From assembly GCA_964554765.1 (NCBI GenBank), contig CAZKPS010000002.1:1-64000 (forward strand): a stretch of DNA of 64,000 nucleotides, written 5' to 3'. Under the pieces are notes generated by a model. The model did no database searches, had not been told where the DNA came from, and saw only the letters and a list, made by a program, of their open reading frames with translations. Of the stretch, positions 8,537-16,291 are shown in pieces. Numbering within the stretch: the stretch's first letter is position 1; every line of letters starts with the position of its first letter. Made by a program: the position numbers and the translations under genes. The DNA is from JAQBQZ01 sp964554765. GTDB lineage: Bacteria > Patescibacteriota > Minisyncoccia > Phycocordibacterales > CAIRYW01.

Positions 8537-8637
8537 CCCAATAGAAAATTTAATAATATTTACTTATACTGTGTGACTTGATTTATATCAAACACAATCC
8601 TAATTTACCCAATAATTGAACCGTATTTTCAGACGGG
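8537..8637 (-). promoter_or_regulatory. CCCG-stem leader element of secD (copy 1)
   Basis: In mRNA sense the leader begins with CCCGTCTGAAAAT and ends with ATTTTCTATTGGG, which abuts the AUG directly. The arms pair as 4 bp, a 3x3 internal loop and 6 bp, closing 75 nt of AT-rich sequence. Three other genes in the window carry the same arrangement (10273-10378, 29577-29678, 57067-57169). Function is unknown; translational control is inference. Confidence 0.55.
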
Positions 8638-8649
8638 ACAAGTAAGCGT

Positions 8650-8677
8650 ATTATACCCGTTTTAAGGGTTTTTGCAA
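8650..8677 (-). promoter_or_regulatory. secDF promoter
   Basis: Minus-strand TTGCAA, 16-bp spacer, TATAAT (8650-8655). The predicted start falls a few bases before the CCCG arm of the leader stem, so the stem would occupy nearly the whole 5' leader. Confidence 0.7.
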
Positions 8678-8690
8678 TTTTCAAAACACA

Positions 8691-8732
8691 CCAAAATACC
8701 CTTAAATATGTTGATATTTAAGGGTATTTTGG
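8691..8732 (-). terminator. Terminator after the HAD gene
   Basis: A perfect 19-bp stem (arms 8691-8709 and 8714-8732) with loop GTTG, ending in a short T-rich tract on the minus strand. It separates the HAD/glycan block from secDF. Confidence 0.8.
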
Positions 8733-8748
8733 ACTAAATTTGATTGAG

Positions 8749-9369
8749 TTACAATATTAGATTCTCAAGCTCCTGTACACTATCGACAACATAATCTGGA
8801 TTATGGGACATTAGTTTTGATTTGCTTGTGAATCCCCAGGTGACCGCGATGCTTTTTATACCTAACTTTCGAGAGACATCTATCTCATGATTACTATCAC
8901 CGACAAAATACGTATTTTCTGGATTTAGATTATTTTTCTTAATGATACTTTCTGCCGCATCAAATTTATCATGCACATCAAAAATAACTTCACTGAATAC
9001 ATCCTCCAATCCGTATTCTTTAAGTTCGGGTAGAAGTGTGTCGGGCAAATCAGAACTAACCACAGAAATAAAATTACCCTGCGCTTTTAGTTTCTTTATT
9101 AGTTCAACAATACCAACCGTTGCCAATGATTTCGGACAATCTTTATTGAAAATCGCTTCTCTATATCCTATTGACTGATCTTCTGCACTAAAACCTTGTG
9201 GTAAATATTTTTGATAGAAAAGAAGATAAGGCTGTTCCCAATTTTCTCGAAATTCTTCGAGACAAATAGGACCAAGACTAAATTTTTTAAATATGTAATT
9301 AGTCACCCACAACTGATGCAAAGCTGCGTCTCTTATTACTCCAGACCAGTCAAAAATAACATTTTTCAC
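8749..9369 (-). CDS. HAD-superfamily hydrolase-like protein with altered motif I
   Basis: 206 residues with the HAD fold of the phosphoglycolate-phosphatase type: motif I FDWSGV at the N-terminus (nucleophile D7), a helical cap, motif II VVSSD, a lysine-containing helix KFDAAESIIKK and motif IV YFVGDSNHEID. Position +2 of motif I, normally Asp as general acid/base, is Ser here, so hydrolysis may be slow or the enzyme may bind rather than cleave phosphate. It is 12 bases downstream of the sugar epimerase gene on the same strand and is probably co-transcribed with the glycan genes. The substrate is unknown. Confidence 0.8.
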   Translation of the reverse strand: MKNVIFDWSGVIRDAALHQLWVTNYIFKKFSLGPICLEEFRENWEQPYLLFYQKYLPQGFSAEDQSIGYREAIFNKDCPKSLATVGIVELIKKLKAQGNFISVVSSDLPDTLLPELKEYGLEDVFSEVIFDVHDKFDAAESIIKKNNLNPENTYFVGDSNHEIDVSRKLGIKSIAVTWGFTSKSKLMSHNPDYVVDSVQELENLIL

Positions 9370-9381
9370 TATTTGAGATAA

Positions 9382-10272
9382 TTATCCTTTAAGCTCCTCC
9401 ACCCCTTTTACAAAATCTTCCTTTGGCTCCCAACCAATAAGAGTCTTTGCAAGTGTTGTATCTGCGAGTGTATGTCGGGGTTCGATTCGAGGTGCAATAA
9501 ATTCATATTCACCTCCAATCATTTGTGCGATTTCGAGTACTGAATGCTGTTCTCCGCCTCCAATATTCATCACTTCCCCTTTGCCCACCTTATCACTTTC
9601 CATTGCGAGGATATTTGCTCGTACAACATCTCGTACATGTGTGAAGTCTCGTGTCTGGAGCCCATCTCCTGTAATAGTCATCTTCTGTCCATCTTTTTTT
9701 TGCTTGAGGAATCGTGCAATCACGAGCGCATATGCACCTTCACTTGATTGCCGTGGTCCATACACATTGAAATATCGGAGTGATACTGTCTCAATCCCGT
9801 GAATGACTGACCAGATGCGACAGATATGTTCTCCTACATATTTTTGCATTCCATAGGGACTCAAAGGTCGTGGAAGCATAGTCTCAACAAGTGGCATCGT
9901 CGCCTGATCCCCGTATGCAGAACTCGATGCTGAATAGACAACTCGCTTCACACCCGCGAGCTGTGATGCAATCAAAATATTTTGAGTTCCGTTTATATTT
10001 ACCTCGTTTGTCTCAACTGGATGCTCGATTGAGTACTGAACTCGTGGAAGTGCTGCAAAATGAAACACCCCATCAATACCCGTAAAGAGCGGTTTGATTT
10101 CCTCGAGATTTCTAATATCCACTTTGTGTAGTGTCGCTTTTGGATTCACGTTTGATTCGAATCCTCCAGAGAGGTTATCTATTACATGTACCTCATCCCC
10201 TCTCTCAATCAGAGCATCAACAAGATTTGATCCGATAAACCCGGCACCGCCAGTAACAATATATTTTTTCAT
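9382..10272 (-). CDS. NAD-dependent sugar-nucleotide epimerase/dehydratase (extended SDR)
   Basis: 296 residues, an extended short-chain dehydrogenase with the NAD motif TGGAGFIGSN (7-16), a serine in YSASSSAYG, the catalytic YGMQK (Y140, K144) and RYFNVYGPRQ in the substrate domain. The family includes UDP-glucose/UDP-GlcNAc 4-epimerases (GalE, WbpP); the exact sugar cannot be read. It acts in the cytoplasm to make sugar donors for the glycan enzymes around it. The preceding gene on the strand is the UXS-like gene. The ATG is directly preceded by the 3' arm of the CCCG-stem element (TTTTCTAAACGGG). Confidence 0.9.
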   Translation of the reverse strand: MKKYIVTGGAGFIGSNLVDALIERGDEVHVIDNLSGGFESNVNPKATLHKVDIRNLEEIKPLFTGIDGVFHFAALPRVQYSIEHPVETNEVNINGTQNILIASQLAGVKRVVYSASSSAYGDQATMPLVETMLPRPLSPYGMQKYVGEHICRIWSVIHGIETVSLRYFNVYGPRQSSEGAYALVIARFLKQKKDGQKMTITGDGLQTRDFTHVRDVVRANILAMESDKVGKGEVMNIGGGEQHSVLEIAQMIGGEYEFIAPRIEPRHTLADTTLAKTLIGWEPKEDFVKGVEELKG

Positions 10273-10378
10273 CCCGTTTAGAAAATATAAGCAATTAATA
10301 ATTTTAGTATATAACTATTGTACATTTACGCTTTGTAATAATCTAGACTATCTACCTGCTGAAATTTTCTAACAGGAT
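10273..10378 (-). promoter_or_regulatory. CCCG-stem leader element of the epimerase gene (copy 2)
   Basis: In mRNA sense CCTGTTAGAAAAT pairs with ATTTTCTAAACGGG through 13 bp with a single bulge, closing 75 nt; the 3' arm ends at the AUG. The 5' arm overlaps the stop codon region of the upstream UXS-like gene (TAG at 10369-10371), so here the element lies between two cistrons rather than at a transcript start. Confidence 0.55.
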
Positions 10379-11310
10379 TGATTTAATCTCTCCCTAAAAT
10401 CACTAATAATCATTTTTAGACCCTGATCAAGAGAAACTTTTGGTTCAAAAGCGAGCATCTCTTTTGCAACTGTAATATCAGGTTTTCGTTTTGTCGGATC
10501 ATCTTTTGGTAGATCTCTGAATACTATTTTTGATTCGCTTTTGGTCTCATTAATAATCTTTTCTGCGATCTCGAGCATTGTGAGCTCTGTCGGATTACCG
10601 AGATTTACTGGTCCAAAATAATTATTCTTTGCCATCATCGCTTGAAATCCATCAAGTAAATCTGAAACAAAACAAAAAGACCGAGTCTGTTTACCGTCTC
10701 CAAATACCGTTATTGGTTGATTCTGTAGAGCCTGAAGTACAAAGTTTGACACCACTCGCCCATCCTCAAAATTCATTCGTGGTCCATAAGTATTAAAAAT
10801 TCTTACCACTTTTACATCCACTCCTTTTTGTTTGAATTCGTATGCGAGTGATTCTGCAACACGTTTACCTTCATCATAACAACTTCGAGGGCCTATGGTA
10901 TTTACATTACCTTTATAGGTTTCTCGTTGTGGATGCTCGAGCGGATCACCATATATTTCTGACGTAGAAGCAAGAAGAATCTTGGCTTTATTTTTTTCTG
11001 CGAGCTCAAGAGCATTAAGAGTCCCCAAAAAATTAGTCTTAAGAGTGTGAATCGGATCTGCTTGATAGTGTACAGGCGATGCAGGACAAGCAAGATGGTA
11101 GATTTCGTCGACACCAGAATAATCCATAGGATTAATGACATCATGATTAACAAGTTTTAGACTGGGATTGTTTTTATGTCCTGAAAGATTTGTCTCCCTC
11201 CCAGTAGTAAAATTGTCGAGTACAACAACTTCATTCCCCTCTTCGAGTAATCTTTCAACTAAATGTGATCCAATAAACCCAGCCCCACCTGTTACTATAA
11301 CTTTTTTCAT
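10369..11310 (-). CDS. UDP-glucuronate decarboxylase-like / NDP-sugar dehydratase (extended SDR)
   Basis: 313 residues. NAD motif GGAGFIGSHL (8-17), ASTSEIYGDP, and the hallmark GPRSCYDEGKR (Y145, K149) followed by RIFNTYGPRM, which is characteristic of UDP-xylose synthase (UXS) and close dTDP-glucose 4,6-dehydratases. UXS oxidises C4 of UDP-glucuronate, decarboxylates it and yields UDP-xylose. Length and all catalytic residues fit. It is co-directional with the epimerase and sugar transferase genes, so it most likely feeds a surface polysaccharide or glycoprotein pathway. Confidence 0.88.
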   Translation of the reverse strand: MKKVIVTGGAGFIGSHLVERLLEEGNEVVVLDNFTTGRETNLSGHKNNPSLKLVNHDVINPMDYSGVDEIYHLACPASPVHYQADPIHTLKTNFLGTLNALELAEKNKAKILLASTSEIYGDPLEHPQRETYKGNVNTIGPRSCYDEGKRVAESLAYEFKQKGVDVKVVRIFNTYGPRMNFEDGRVVSNFVLQALQNQPITVFGDGKQTRSFCFVSDLLDGFQAMMAKNNYFGPVNLGNPTELTMLEIAEKIINETKSESKIVFRDLPKDDPTKRKPDITVAKEMLAFEPKVSLDQGLKMIISDFRERLNQSC

Positions 11311-11320
11311 ATTATTTAAA

Positions 11321-11761
11321 TTATTTTTTTATTTTTCTTATTATGATTCCAACAATAACCGCTATCAAAACTACAATGAAAAGACCGTGAAATGCTAAAT
11401 ACACCGGAAGCTCATTCAGCCCATTTAAAGGATCCCCACTTGCGGGTACCTTAGGTAGAAAAAAATGAAGAAGATACCAGGCTATACAAATTGAGCCAAT
11501 TATTACAATCGGGCTGGGCACATCGTTAAATGACCCATCCTCAGGTTTTACGGGATTCAAATTAATCCTTTTTGGTAAAGTTGAAGCCAGACTAAATAAA
11601 ATAGCAGGTATGAAAGCAAAAATAGCAGAACCAAAAACAAGAAAAGGAAATAGGGACCAGTCAAAAGAGTCAAAAGGGTGTCGATAGTCCAATGTTAACA
11701 AAATTAAAATTATCACTACAGCAAAGTATGAGATAATAAATCTAATAAAAAAGTTTTTCAT
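11321..11761 (-). CDS. Hypothetical four-span membrane protein
   Basis: 146 residues, no family recognised. Hydrophobic segments lie near residues 8-24, 36-62, 86-103 and 122-142, with a positively charged KIKK C-terminus, suggesting four spans. It sits between the UXS-like gene and the sugar-transferase gene on the same strand, so a role in surface-glycan production is possible but unsupported by any motif. Its codon use is AT-rich like its neighbours. Confidence 0.65.
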   Translation of the reverse strand: MKNFFIRFIISYFAVVIILILLTLDYRHPFDSFDWSLFPFLVFGSAIFAFIPAILFSLASTLPKRINLNPVKPEDGSFNDVPSPIVIIGSICIAWYLLHFFLPKVPASGDPLNGLNELPVYLAFHGLFIVVLIAVIVGIIIRKIKK

Positions 11762-11823
11762 AATTTAAAATTTCATTTTTGAAAATTGATTAATCGAAAT
11801 TTTCTAAATTTTGTAAACAAAAT

Positions 11824-13170
11824 TTAGCGCCCCTGCCTGGACATCAACACTTTAATCGTCTTGAGGACAACAACAACATCCAAAGGAAACGACCTGTGCT
11901 TGATATAGTACAAATCATAGGAAAGTTTGTTTTGTGTCTCAGCGACGTCGATACCATGATGTGGATGGTTCTCGTGATAAAGTTGTGCCCACCCAAAAAG
12001 CCCCGGCTTGATGATATGTCGAACATTGTAATATGGGACTTCTCTCTCATACTCTTTTGCGAGCACTGGAATCTCGGGTCTCGGACCAACGATGGTGAGA
12101 TCTCCTCTGATAACATTGATAAGTTGAGGAAGTTCATCAATTCTTGACACACGAAGAAATTTTCCAAACTTTGTGATTCTATTACTTGTATCGTTTTTCA
12201 CATCAACACCAGAGATGTTTGTCATACTTCTGAATTTTAAAATTCGAATCAGTTGATTATTCTTACCTATTCTATCTTGAACAATAAAGAGAGGTCCCCT
12301 ATCTTGGATTTTGATCCCTATATATGCAAAAAGATAGAATGGAATTGAGACAATAAATGCAGGGACAGCTAACACCAGATCCATCACTCTTTTGAGGAAT
12401 TCATATGTATCTCGACTACCTGTTGAGATATTTTCTAAAAACCACCCATAATCTATAAGTGAAACAGGAAGCCTATCGAACACATCTTCATAAAGATCAT
12501 AAAAATCAATAAATGTGATCTTTGAAAAAATCAGCTTGTACAGATGCGGAAGAATTGGTGAAACCAAAATAGACCGAGAGTCTACAATAATGGTCTTAAT
12601 CTTTTCTGTTTTAATGATTTTTTCAATCTCCTCAATACTTAGATCTTTGATTGTGCCGGTATCTATAATCCGAACAACACTAAAACTATATTGAGTATTA
12701 TGATTGATTTCATCAGAGAGGCTCGTTGCACTCGCCCCTCCCGCAATCATAAGAGCATTTGATTTTGTTCGTACTCCAAAAAAAGATACCGCGTACACCC
12801 TCCACACAAATGAAAGCACAAGCGAGATTACAATATATAAAAAGAGAATTGTTTTTGGTGCAACACCAAAATAAGGAAGTGAATAGAAGAATATTATAGC
12901 GACAATACTGTTAAATATTTGAGTCTTTAAAAGTAGTTCAGGGAGCCTCTTTCTCTTTGCAATTCTCTGCTTCTCGTAGAGTCCGGCAATAAAAAAGAAA
13001 CTAATCCAGATAATAGAAATAAATGAAAATGGAACAGTGAGACTGTAGAAAGCCTCAGAAGATGGTATTGCAAAATTTCTAAAGAAAAGTGAAAGCCAGA
13101 CCGCCACAAAGAATGCGAGAATATCACCTAAAAGTAGTATCAATGATTCTTTTTTGTTTCCTATGCGCAT
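11824..13170 (-). CDS. Polyprenyl-phosphate sugar-1-phosphate transferase
   Basis: 448 residues from the start at MRIGNKKES. N-terminal multi-span region, a Rossmann-like middle (CoA-binding-like) domain, and a C-terminal bacterial sugar-transferase domain with a membrane helix, LKFRSM, RIDELPQLINVIRGDLTIVG and PRPEIP. Such PNPT enzymes (WbaP/WcaJ type) move a sugar-1-phosphate from a nucleotide sugar onto undecaprenyl phosphate, the first membrane step of exopolysaccharide or glycan assembly. The frame is open to an ATG at 13263, but the promoter -10 at 13228-13233 lies downstream of that, so 13170 is the better start. Confidence 0.92.
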   Translation of the reverse strand: MRIGNKKESLILLLGDILAFFVAVWLSLFFRNFAIPSSEAFYSLTVPFSFISIIWISFFFIAGLYEKQRIAKRKRLPELLLKTQIFNSIVAIIFFYSLPYFGVAPKTILFLYIVISLVLSFVWRVYAVSFFGVRTKSNALMIAGGASATSLSDEINHNTQYSFSVVRIIDTGTIKDLSIEEIEKIIKTEKIKTIIVDSRSILVSPILPHLYKLIFSKITFIDFYDLYEDVFDRLPVSLIDYGWFLENISTGSRDTYEFLKRVMDLVLAVPAFIVSIPFYLFAYIGIKIQDRGPLFIVQDRIGKNNQLIRILKFRSMTNISGVDVKNDTSNRITKFGKFLRVSRIDELPQLINVIRGDLTIVGPRPEIPVLAKEYEREVPYYNVRHIIKPGLFGWAQLYHENHPHHGIDVAETQNKLSYDLYYIKHRSFPLDVVVVLKTIKVLMSRQGR

Positions 13171-13198
13171 TGGTATTTTTTTGTAGTCACAGATGATT

Positions 13199-13236
13199 TT
13201 GTTATCAAAATCTTTGTGTGTTATAATATTATAGCA
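13199..13236. promoter_or_regulatory. Overlapping divergent promoters
   Basis: Plus strand: TTGTTA (13199-13204), 17-bp spacer, TATAAT (13222-13227), reading toward the GT4 gene. Minus strand: extended -10 TGCTATAAT (ATTATAGCA, 13228-13236), reading toward the sugar transferase. The two -10 boxes abut, so the two transcripts probably compete. A hairpin AACCTC/GAGGTT at about 13277-13295 lies in the plus-strand leader. Confidence 0.65.
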
Positions 13237-13308
13237 TAAAATCTGATTATTCTGAAGTGACAAAAATTAGACAAAACCTCACATCAAGAGGTTATTTATA
13301 TTTAAAAA

Positions 13309-14469
13309 ATGGAACATAAAAAGAAAATCATCTTTGTTATTACGAAATCCGTTTGGGGTGGAGCGGGGCGTTATGTATTCGACCTTGCAGTATCTCTGCA
13401 CAAAGAGGGACACGATGTCAAAGTTGCCATGGGTGGCAACGGCCTCCTAGCAAGTCGATTAATCGAAGAAAACATACCTGTCATAGAAATACCAAATCTC
13501 ACCCGAGACTTCTCACTATCACGTGAACTTCGTGTATTTACCTTTCTTTACAATTTTTTCAAAAAGGAAAAACCGGACATTATTCACCTCAATAGCTCAA
13601 AAGCAGGACTTGGCGCAGTGGCAGGAAGAATGAATGGTATCAAAAAAATAGTATTCACCCTCCACGGATTGGCCATAAATGAGAATCGTCCAAGATGGCA
13701 AAAGATATTAATGAAATACATATACCACTTAACAGTACGTTTGTGCCATACCACAATCGCCGTTTCAAAAGCAGTAGCTGATCAACTCACAAAAGAAGCG
13801 CCGTCAATCAAACGCAAAATTGTATTAATACACAACGGTATATCCATAGAACATCTCTACACAAAGACGGAAGCAAAAGAAAAACTTGTCTCCCTTATCC
13901 GCGAACAAACCAAAATTCCAGATCTCCACATCGCATCACTTTTTATAGGCAATGTTGCGGAGCTTCACCCAATCAAAGGTCAAACATTTCTCATCGAAGG
14001 ATTCAGAGACGCACTAGATCGTTCGGCTCTCCCTCTCTACCTCTTCATTATGGGTGAAGGCGAAGAACGATTGCGATTAGAAGAACTCATAAAAGAATAC
14101 AGATTGGAGAGACATGTTTTTCTCTGTGGTCACATCAAAAACGTCATGCAGTACCTGAAGGCGTTTGATATTTTTATACTTTCATCTTTATCTGAAGCAT
14201 TACCATATGCTGTTGCTGAAGCAGGGTTTGTCGGACTACCAGTCATAGCATCCAATGTAGGAGGTGTTCCTGAAATTATCTCAGACAAAAGTCAGGGTAT
14301 CCTCATAAGACCACGAGCAGTAAATGAAATTACCGACAGTATCCTAACACTCGCATATGAACCCCACCTACGTAGAGAATTAGGATCGAACCTACACAAG
14401 AGAATAACATCCGAATTTACCATTGAAAAAATGATTGCGGAGACAAAAAAGATTTATGCACTAGAATAA
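13309..14469 (+). CDS. Glycosyltransferase family 4
   Basis: 386 residues with the GT-B fold of GT4 retaining transferases: an N-terminal domain beginning FVITKSVWGGAGRYVFDLA (donor/acceptor binding near GGAGRY), HLNSSKAGLGA, FTLHG, a middle IGNVAELHPIKGQTFLIEG, and the C-terminal donor site ILSSLSEALPYAVAEAGFVG with the E-x7-E motif. It transfers a sugar from an NDP-sugar to a lipid-linked or other acceptor at the inner membrane face. It is divergent from the sugar-transferase operon and shares its control region, so they likely build the same glycan. Confidence 0.92.
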   Translation: MEHKKKIIFVITKSVWGGAGRYVFDLAVSLHKEGHDVKVAMGGNGLLASRLIEENIPVIEIPNLTRDFSLSRELRVFTFLYNFFKKEKPDIIHLNSSKAGLGAVAGRMNGIKKIVFTLHGLAINENRPRWQKILMKYIYHLTVRLCHTTIAVSKAVADQLTKEAPSIKRKIVLIHNGISIEHLYTKTEAKEKLVSLIREQTKIPDLHIASLFIGNVAELHPIKGQTFLIEGFRDALDRSALPLYLFIMGEGEERLRLEELIKEYRLERHVFLCGHIKNVMQYLKAFDIFILSSLSEALPYAVAEAGFVGLPVIASNVGGVPEIISDKSQGILIRPRAVNEITDSILTLAYEPHLRRELGSNLHKRITSEFTIEKMIAETKKIYALE

Positions 14470-14501
14470 ATCTCCACTGTTATATTATGTTTGTGTTGTG
14501 A

Positions 14502-14507
14502 TATAAT
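14502..14507 (+). promoter_or_regulatory. -10 of a leaderless transcript
   Basis: TATAAT preceded by TGTGA (extended -10 style) ends 6 bases before the ATG at 14514, so the small membrane protein and the pilin behind it are predicted to start from a leaderless mRNA. Confidence 0.6.
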
Positions 14508-14513
14508 CAATTT

Positions 14514-14804
14514 ATGTCACTTCAATTTGAAGATCAAAATAATCTCCTCATACGCAGAAATATGTATCCTGAGCAAAATTTAGGACCAATAATGTCATTT
14601 CTTATTAGGCACAAGTTAGTACGTGGAACAGAAAGTGCAAATGCACTTATGATTTTGGGGGCTGTGGTCATTTTTATTTGTGCAACAGGACTCTTCATAC
14701 TAAACGTTGTAAAACTTAGTTCAAAACCAGAAGTTAAATACAATATCTCAAAAGATGTATTTAACAAGCTTCCACAATCTGCCCAAATAAAATTACTAGA
14801 ATAG
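14514..14804 (+). CDS. Small single-span membrane protein upstream of pilin
   Basis: 96 residues with one clear span (about 43-67, ANALMILGAVVIFICATGLF). The N-terminal side is polar and the C-terminal 25 residues hydrophilic. No family recognised. It ends two bases before the pilin ATG, so the two are almost certainly translated from one message; a role in pilus assembly or membrane anchoring is inference from context. Confidence 0.75.
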   Translation: MSLQFEDQNNLLIRRNMYPEQNLGPIMSFLIRHKLVRGTESANALMILGAVVIFICATGLFILNVVKLSSKPEVKYNISKDVFNKLPQSAQIKLLE

Positions 14805-14806
14805 GA

Positions 14807-16291
14807 ATGCATACACACATTAAAAGAAAAAAAGGGTTTACACTTATAGAACTACTTGTCGTAGTATCACTTATCTCACTGCTTGCAAGTGTTATCCTGG
14901 TCTCACTTACTACCGCAAAAAACAGAGCCCGAGAAGCCAAAATAAAATCGGAAATCCAAACAATAAAACTTGTTCTCGAAAGGTATAATTCTGATCACGG
15001 AGGATATCCAAACCCAACAGGATCAGCCGATAATATGTATTGTATCGGCGCAACAGATTGTATATTTATCGACAACCTTATTACAACCCCTTTCCCACCA
15101 TTAGATGAATCAATAGCAAAACAAAAATCAAACCTTGCTGCTGCTGTAGAGATATTTCCTTCATTTACTCAAAATGTGTCTTTTTTTGATGGAGAAAATC
15201 GTGAAAATAAGGGTTATATATATTTGGCATGTGGTGGGAGCACTCCATTCTGTAATGACAATGAAGCGATCCTGATTTATCCATCACAAGATGGTGTATC
15301 TTTCATGGAAGTAGGATCTTTTAAAAATGTCTCCTGTCAATTCCCGCAGTGTCAAGAGAATTATGGACAAAACTGTGGCCCAAGCCAAAATGAAGACTGC
15401 CATAACTATTCACAGACCCCTAATGCATGCAATTATGATGCCAATGGTCAGGGAGTCTCGAGCGGGTTGTGCGCTTGTGGACTGAGCGGAAACGAGGATT
15501 GCTCAAGCTATTGTGGTAGCAGCTCACAGAACAATGGTTGTACATATGACCCTAATGGTACAGGATCTTGTACTTGTGGTGCTTGTGTCGGCACACCAGA
15601 TTGTAATGGTGGTCAAAGCACCTGTGGGAATGTTTCAGGATGTAGTTGGGGTGGCGGCACAGGTGATAGTTGTAGCGGAACACCTAACTGTGGAGGCGAC
15701 CAAAATACTTGTGGAAATGTTTCTGGGTGCTATCTAGCCGGCGGCACAGGTGATAGTTGTAGCGGAACACCTAACTGTGGAGGTGACCAAAATACTTGTG
15801 GAAATGTTACTGGATGCTACTGGATCAACCAGGTGCCCGCACATTGTACCGGCAGTCCAGCAGTCAGCTGTAGCTTTTATGAAGACTCTTCTTCCTGTGA
15901 AGCAGATACAAACTGCACCTGGGATGGCAGCTACTGTAATGTAAATGTCTCGTGTAATGGTCCAGATTATTATAGCTGTGTGACAGTCTATGGTTGTGAA
16001 TGGGTTCCTGAAGTTACTGCTGGATGTACAGGTACTCCGGGCGACTATTGTAGTGGTGATGCAAATTCTTGTGGAAACAAAAGTGGATGTAGTTGGGGTG
16101 GAGGGACACCTGATTATTGCTCAGGCACACCTACAGATACATGTGATGGCGACCAAACCACCTGTGGCAACAAGAGTGGATGTAGTTGGGGTGGAGGGAC
16201 ACCTGATTATTGCTCAGGCACACCTACAGATACATGTGATGGCGACCAAACCACCTGTGGCAACAAGAGTGGATGTAGTTGGCAAAACTAA
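14807..16291 (+). CDS. Type IV pilin-like protein with Cys-rich repeat tail
   Basis: 494 residues. A short basic leader KRKKG followed by FTLIELLVVVSLISLLASV is a class III (prepilin peptidase) signal, with cleavage expected after G and Glu at +5. An N-terminal pilin helix and about 130 residues of globular domain follow, then a C-terminal half rich in Cys, Gly, Asn and Thr made of units such as CSGTPNCGGDQNTCGN..GC, spaced by 29-31 residues. Disulfide-bonded extracellular repeats are likely. It ends head-on with rodA, overlapping it by four bases with no terminator between. Confidence 0.9.
   Translation: MHTHIKRKKGFTLIELLVVVSLISLLASVILVSLTTAKNRAREAKIKSEIQTIKLVLERYNSDHGGYPNPTGSADNMYCIGATDCIFIDNLITTPFPPLDESIAKQKSNLAAAVEIFPSFTQNVSFFDGENRENKGYIYLACGGSTPFCNDNEAILIYPSQDGVSFMEVGSFKNVSCQFPQCQENYGQNCGPSQNEDCHNYSQTPNACNYDANGQGVSSGLCACGLSGNEDCSSYCGSSSQNNGCTYDPNGTGSCTCGACVGTPDCNGGQSTCGNVSGCSWGGGTGDSCSGTPNCGGDQNTCGNVSGCYLAGGTGDSCSGTPNCGGDQNTCGNVTGCYWINQVPAHCTGSPAVSCSFYEDSSSCEADTNCTWDGSYCNVNVSCNGPDYYSCVTVYGCEWVPEVTAGCTGTPGDYCSGDANSCGNKSGCSWGGGTPDYCSGTPTDTCDGDQTTCGNKSGCSWGGGTPDYCSGTPTDTCDGDQTTCGNKSGCSWQN
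15656..15830 (+). repeat. 87-bp tandem repeat within the pilin gene
   Basis: Two near-identical units of 87 bp (29 codons) begin near 15661 and 15748, each encoding GDSCSGTPNC GGDQNTCGN and a closing SGC/TGC block. It is part of the Cys-rich tail. Confidence 0.85.
16097..16282 (+). repeat. 93-bp perfect tandem duplication in the pilin gene
   Basis: Two units, 16097-16189 and 16190-16282, appear identical and encode 31 residues each with five Cys. The identity at synonymous sites points to a recent duplication, so copy number probably varies between strains. Confidence 0.9.

Noticed and set aside
8537..8637. CCCG-stem elements as MITE insertions
   Set aside because: All four end exactly at a start codon, the interiors are unrelated in sequence and no target duplication is visible; an RNA leader element fits better, though mobility is not excluded.
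13171..13263. N-terminal extension of the sugar transferase
   Set aside because: The region contains the promoter -10 of the gene itself, so it is upstream of the transcript.
15580..16282. Tandem repeats considered as CRISPR or minisatellite
   Set aside because: The periods (87 and 93 bp) are multiples of three, in frame in a secreted Cys-rich protein, with no spacers; they are protein repeats. No CRISPR array or cas gene was seen in the window.
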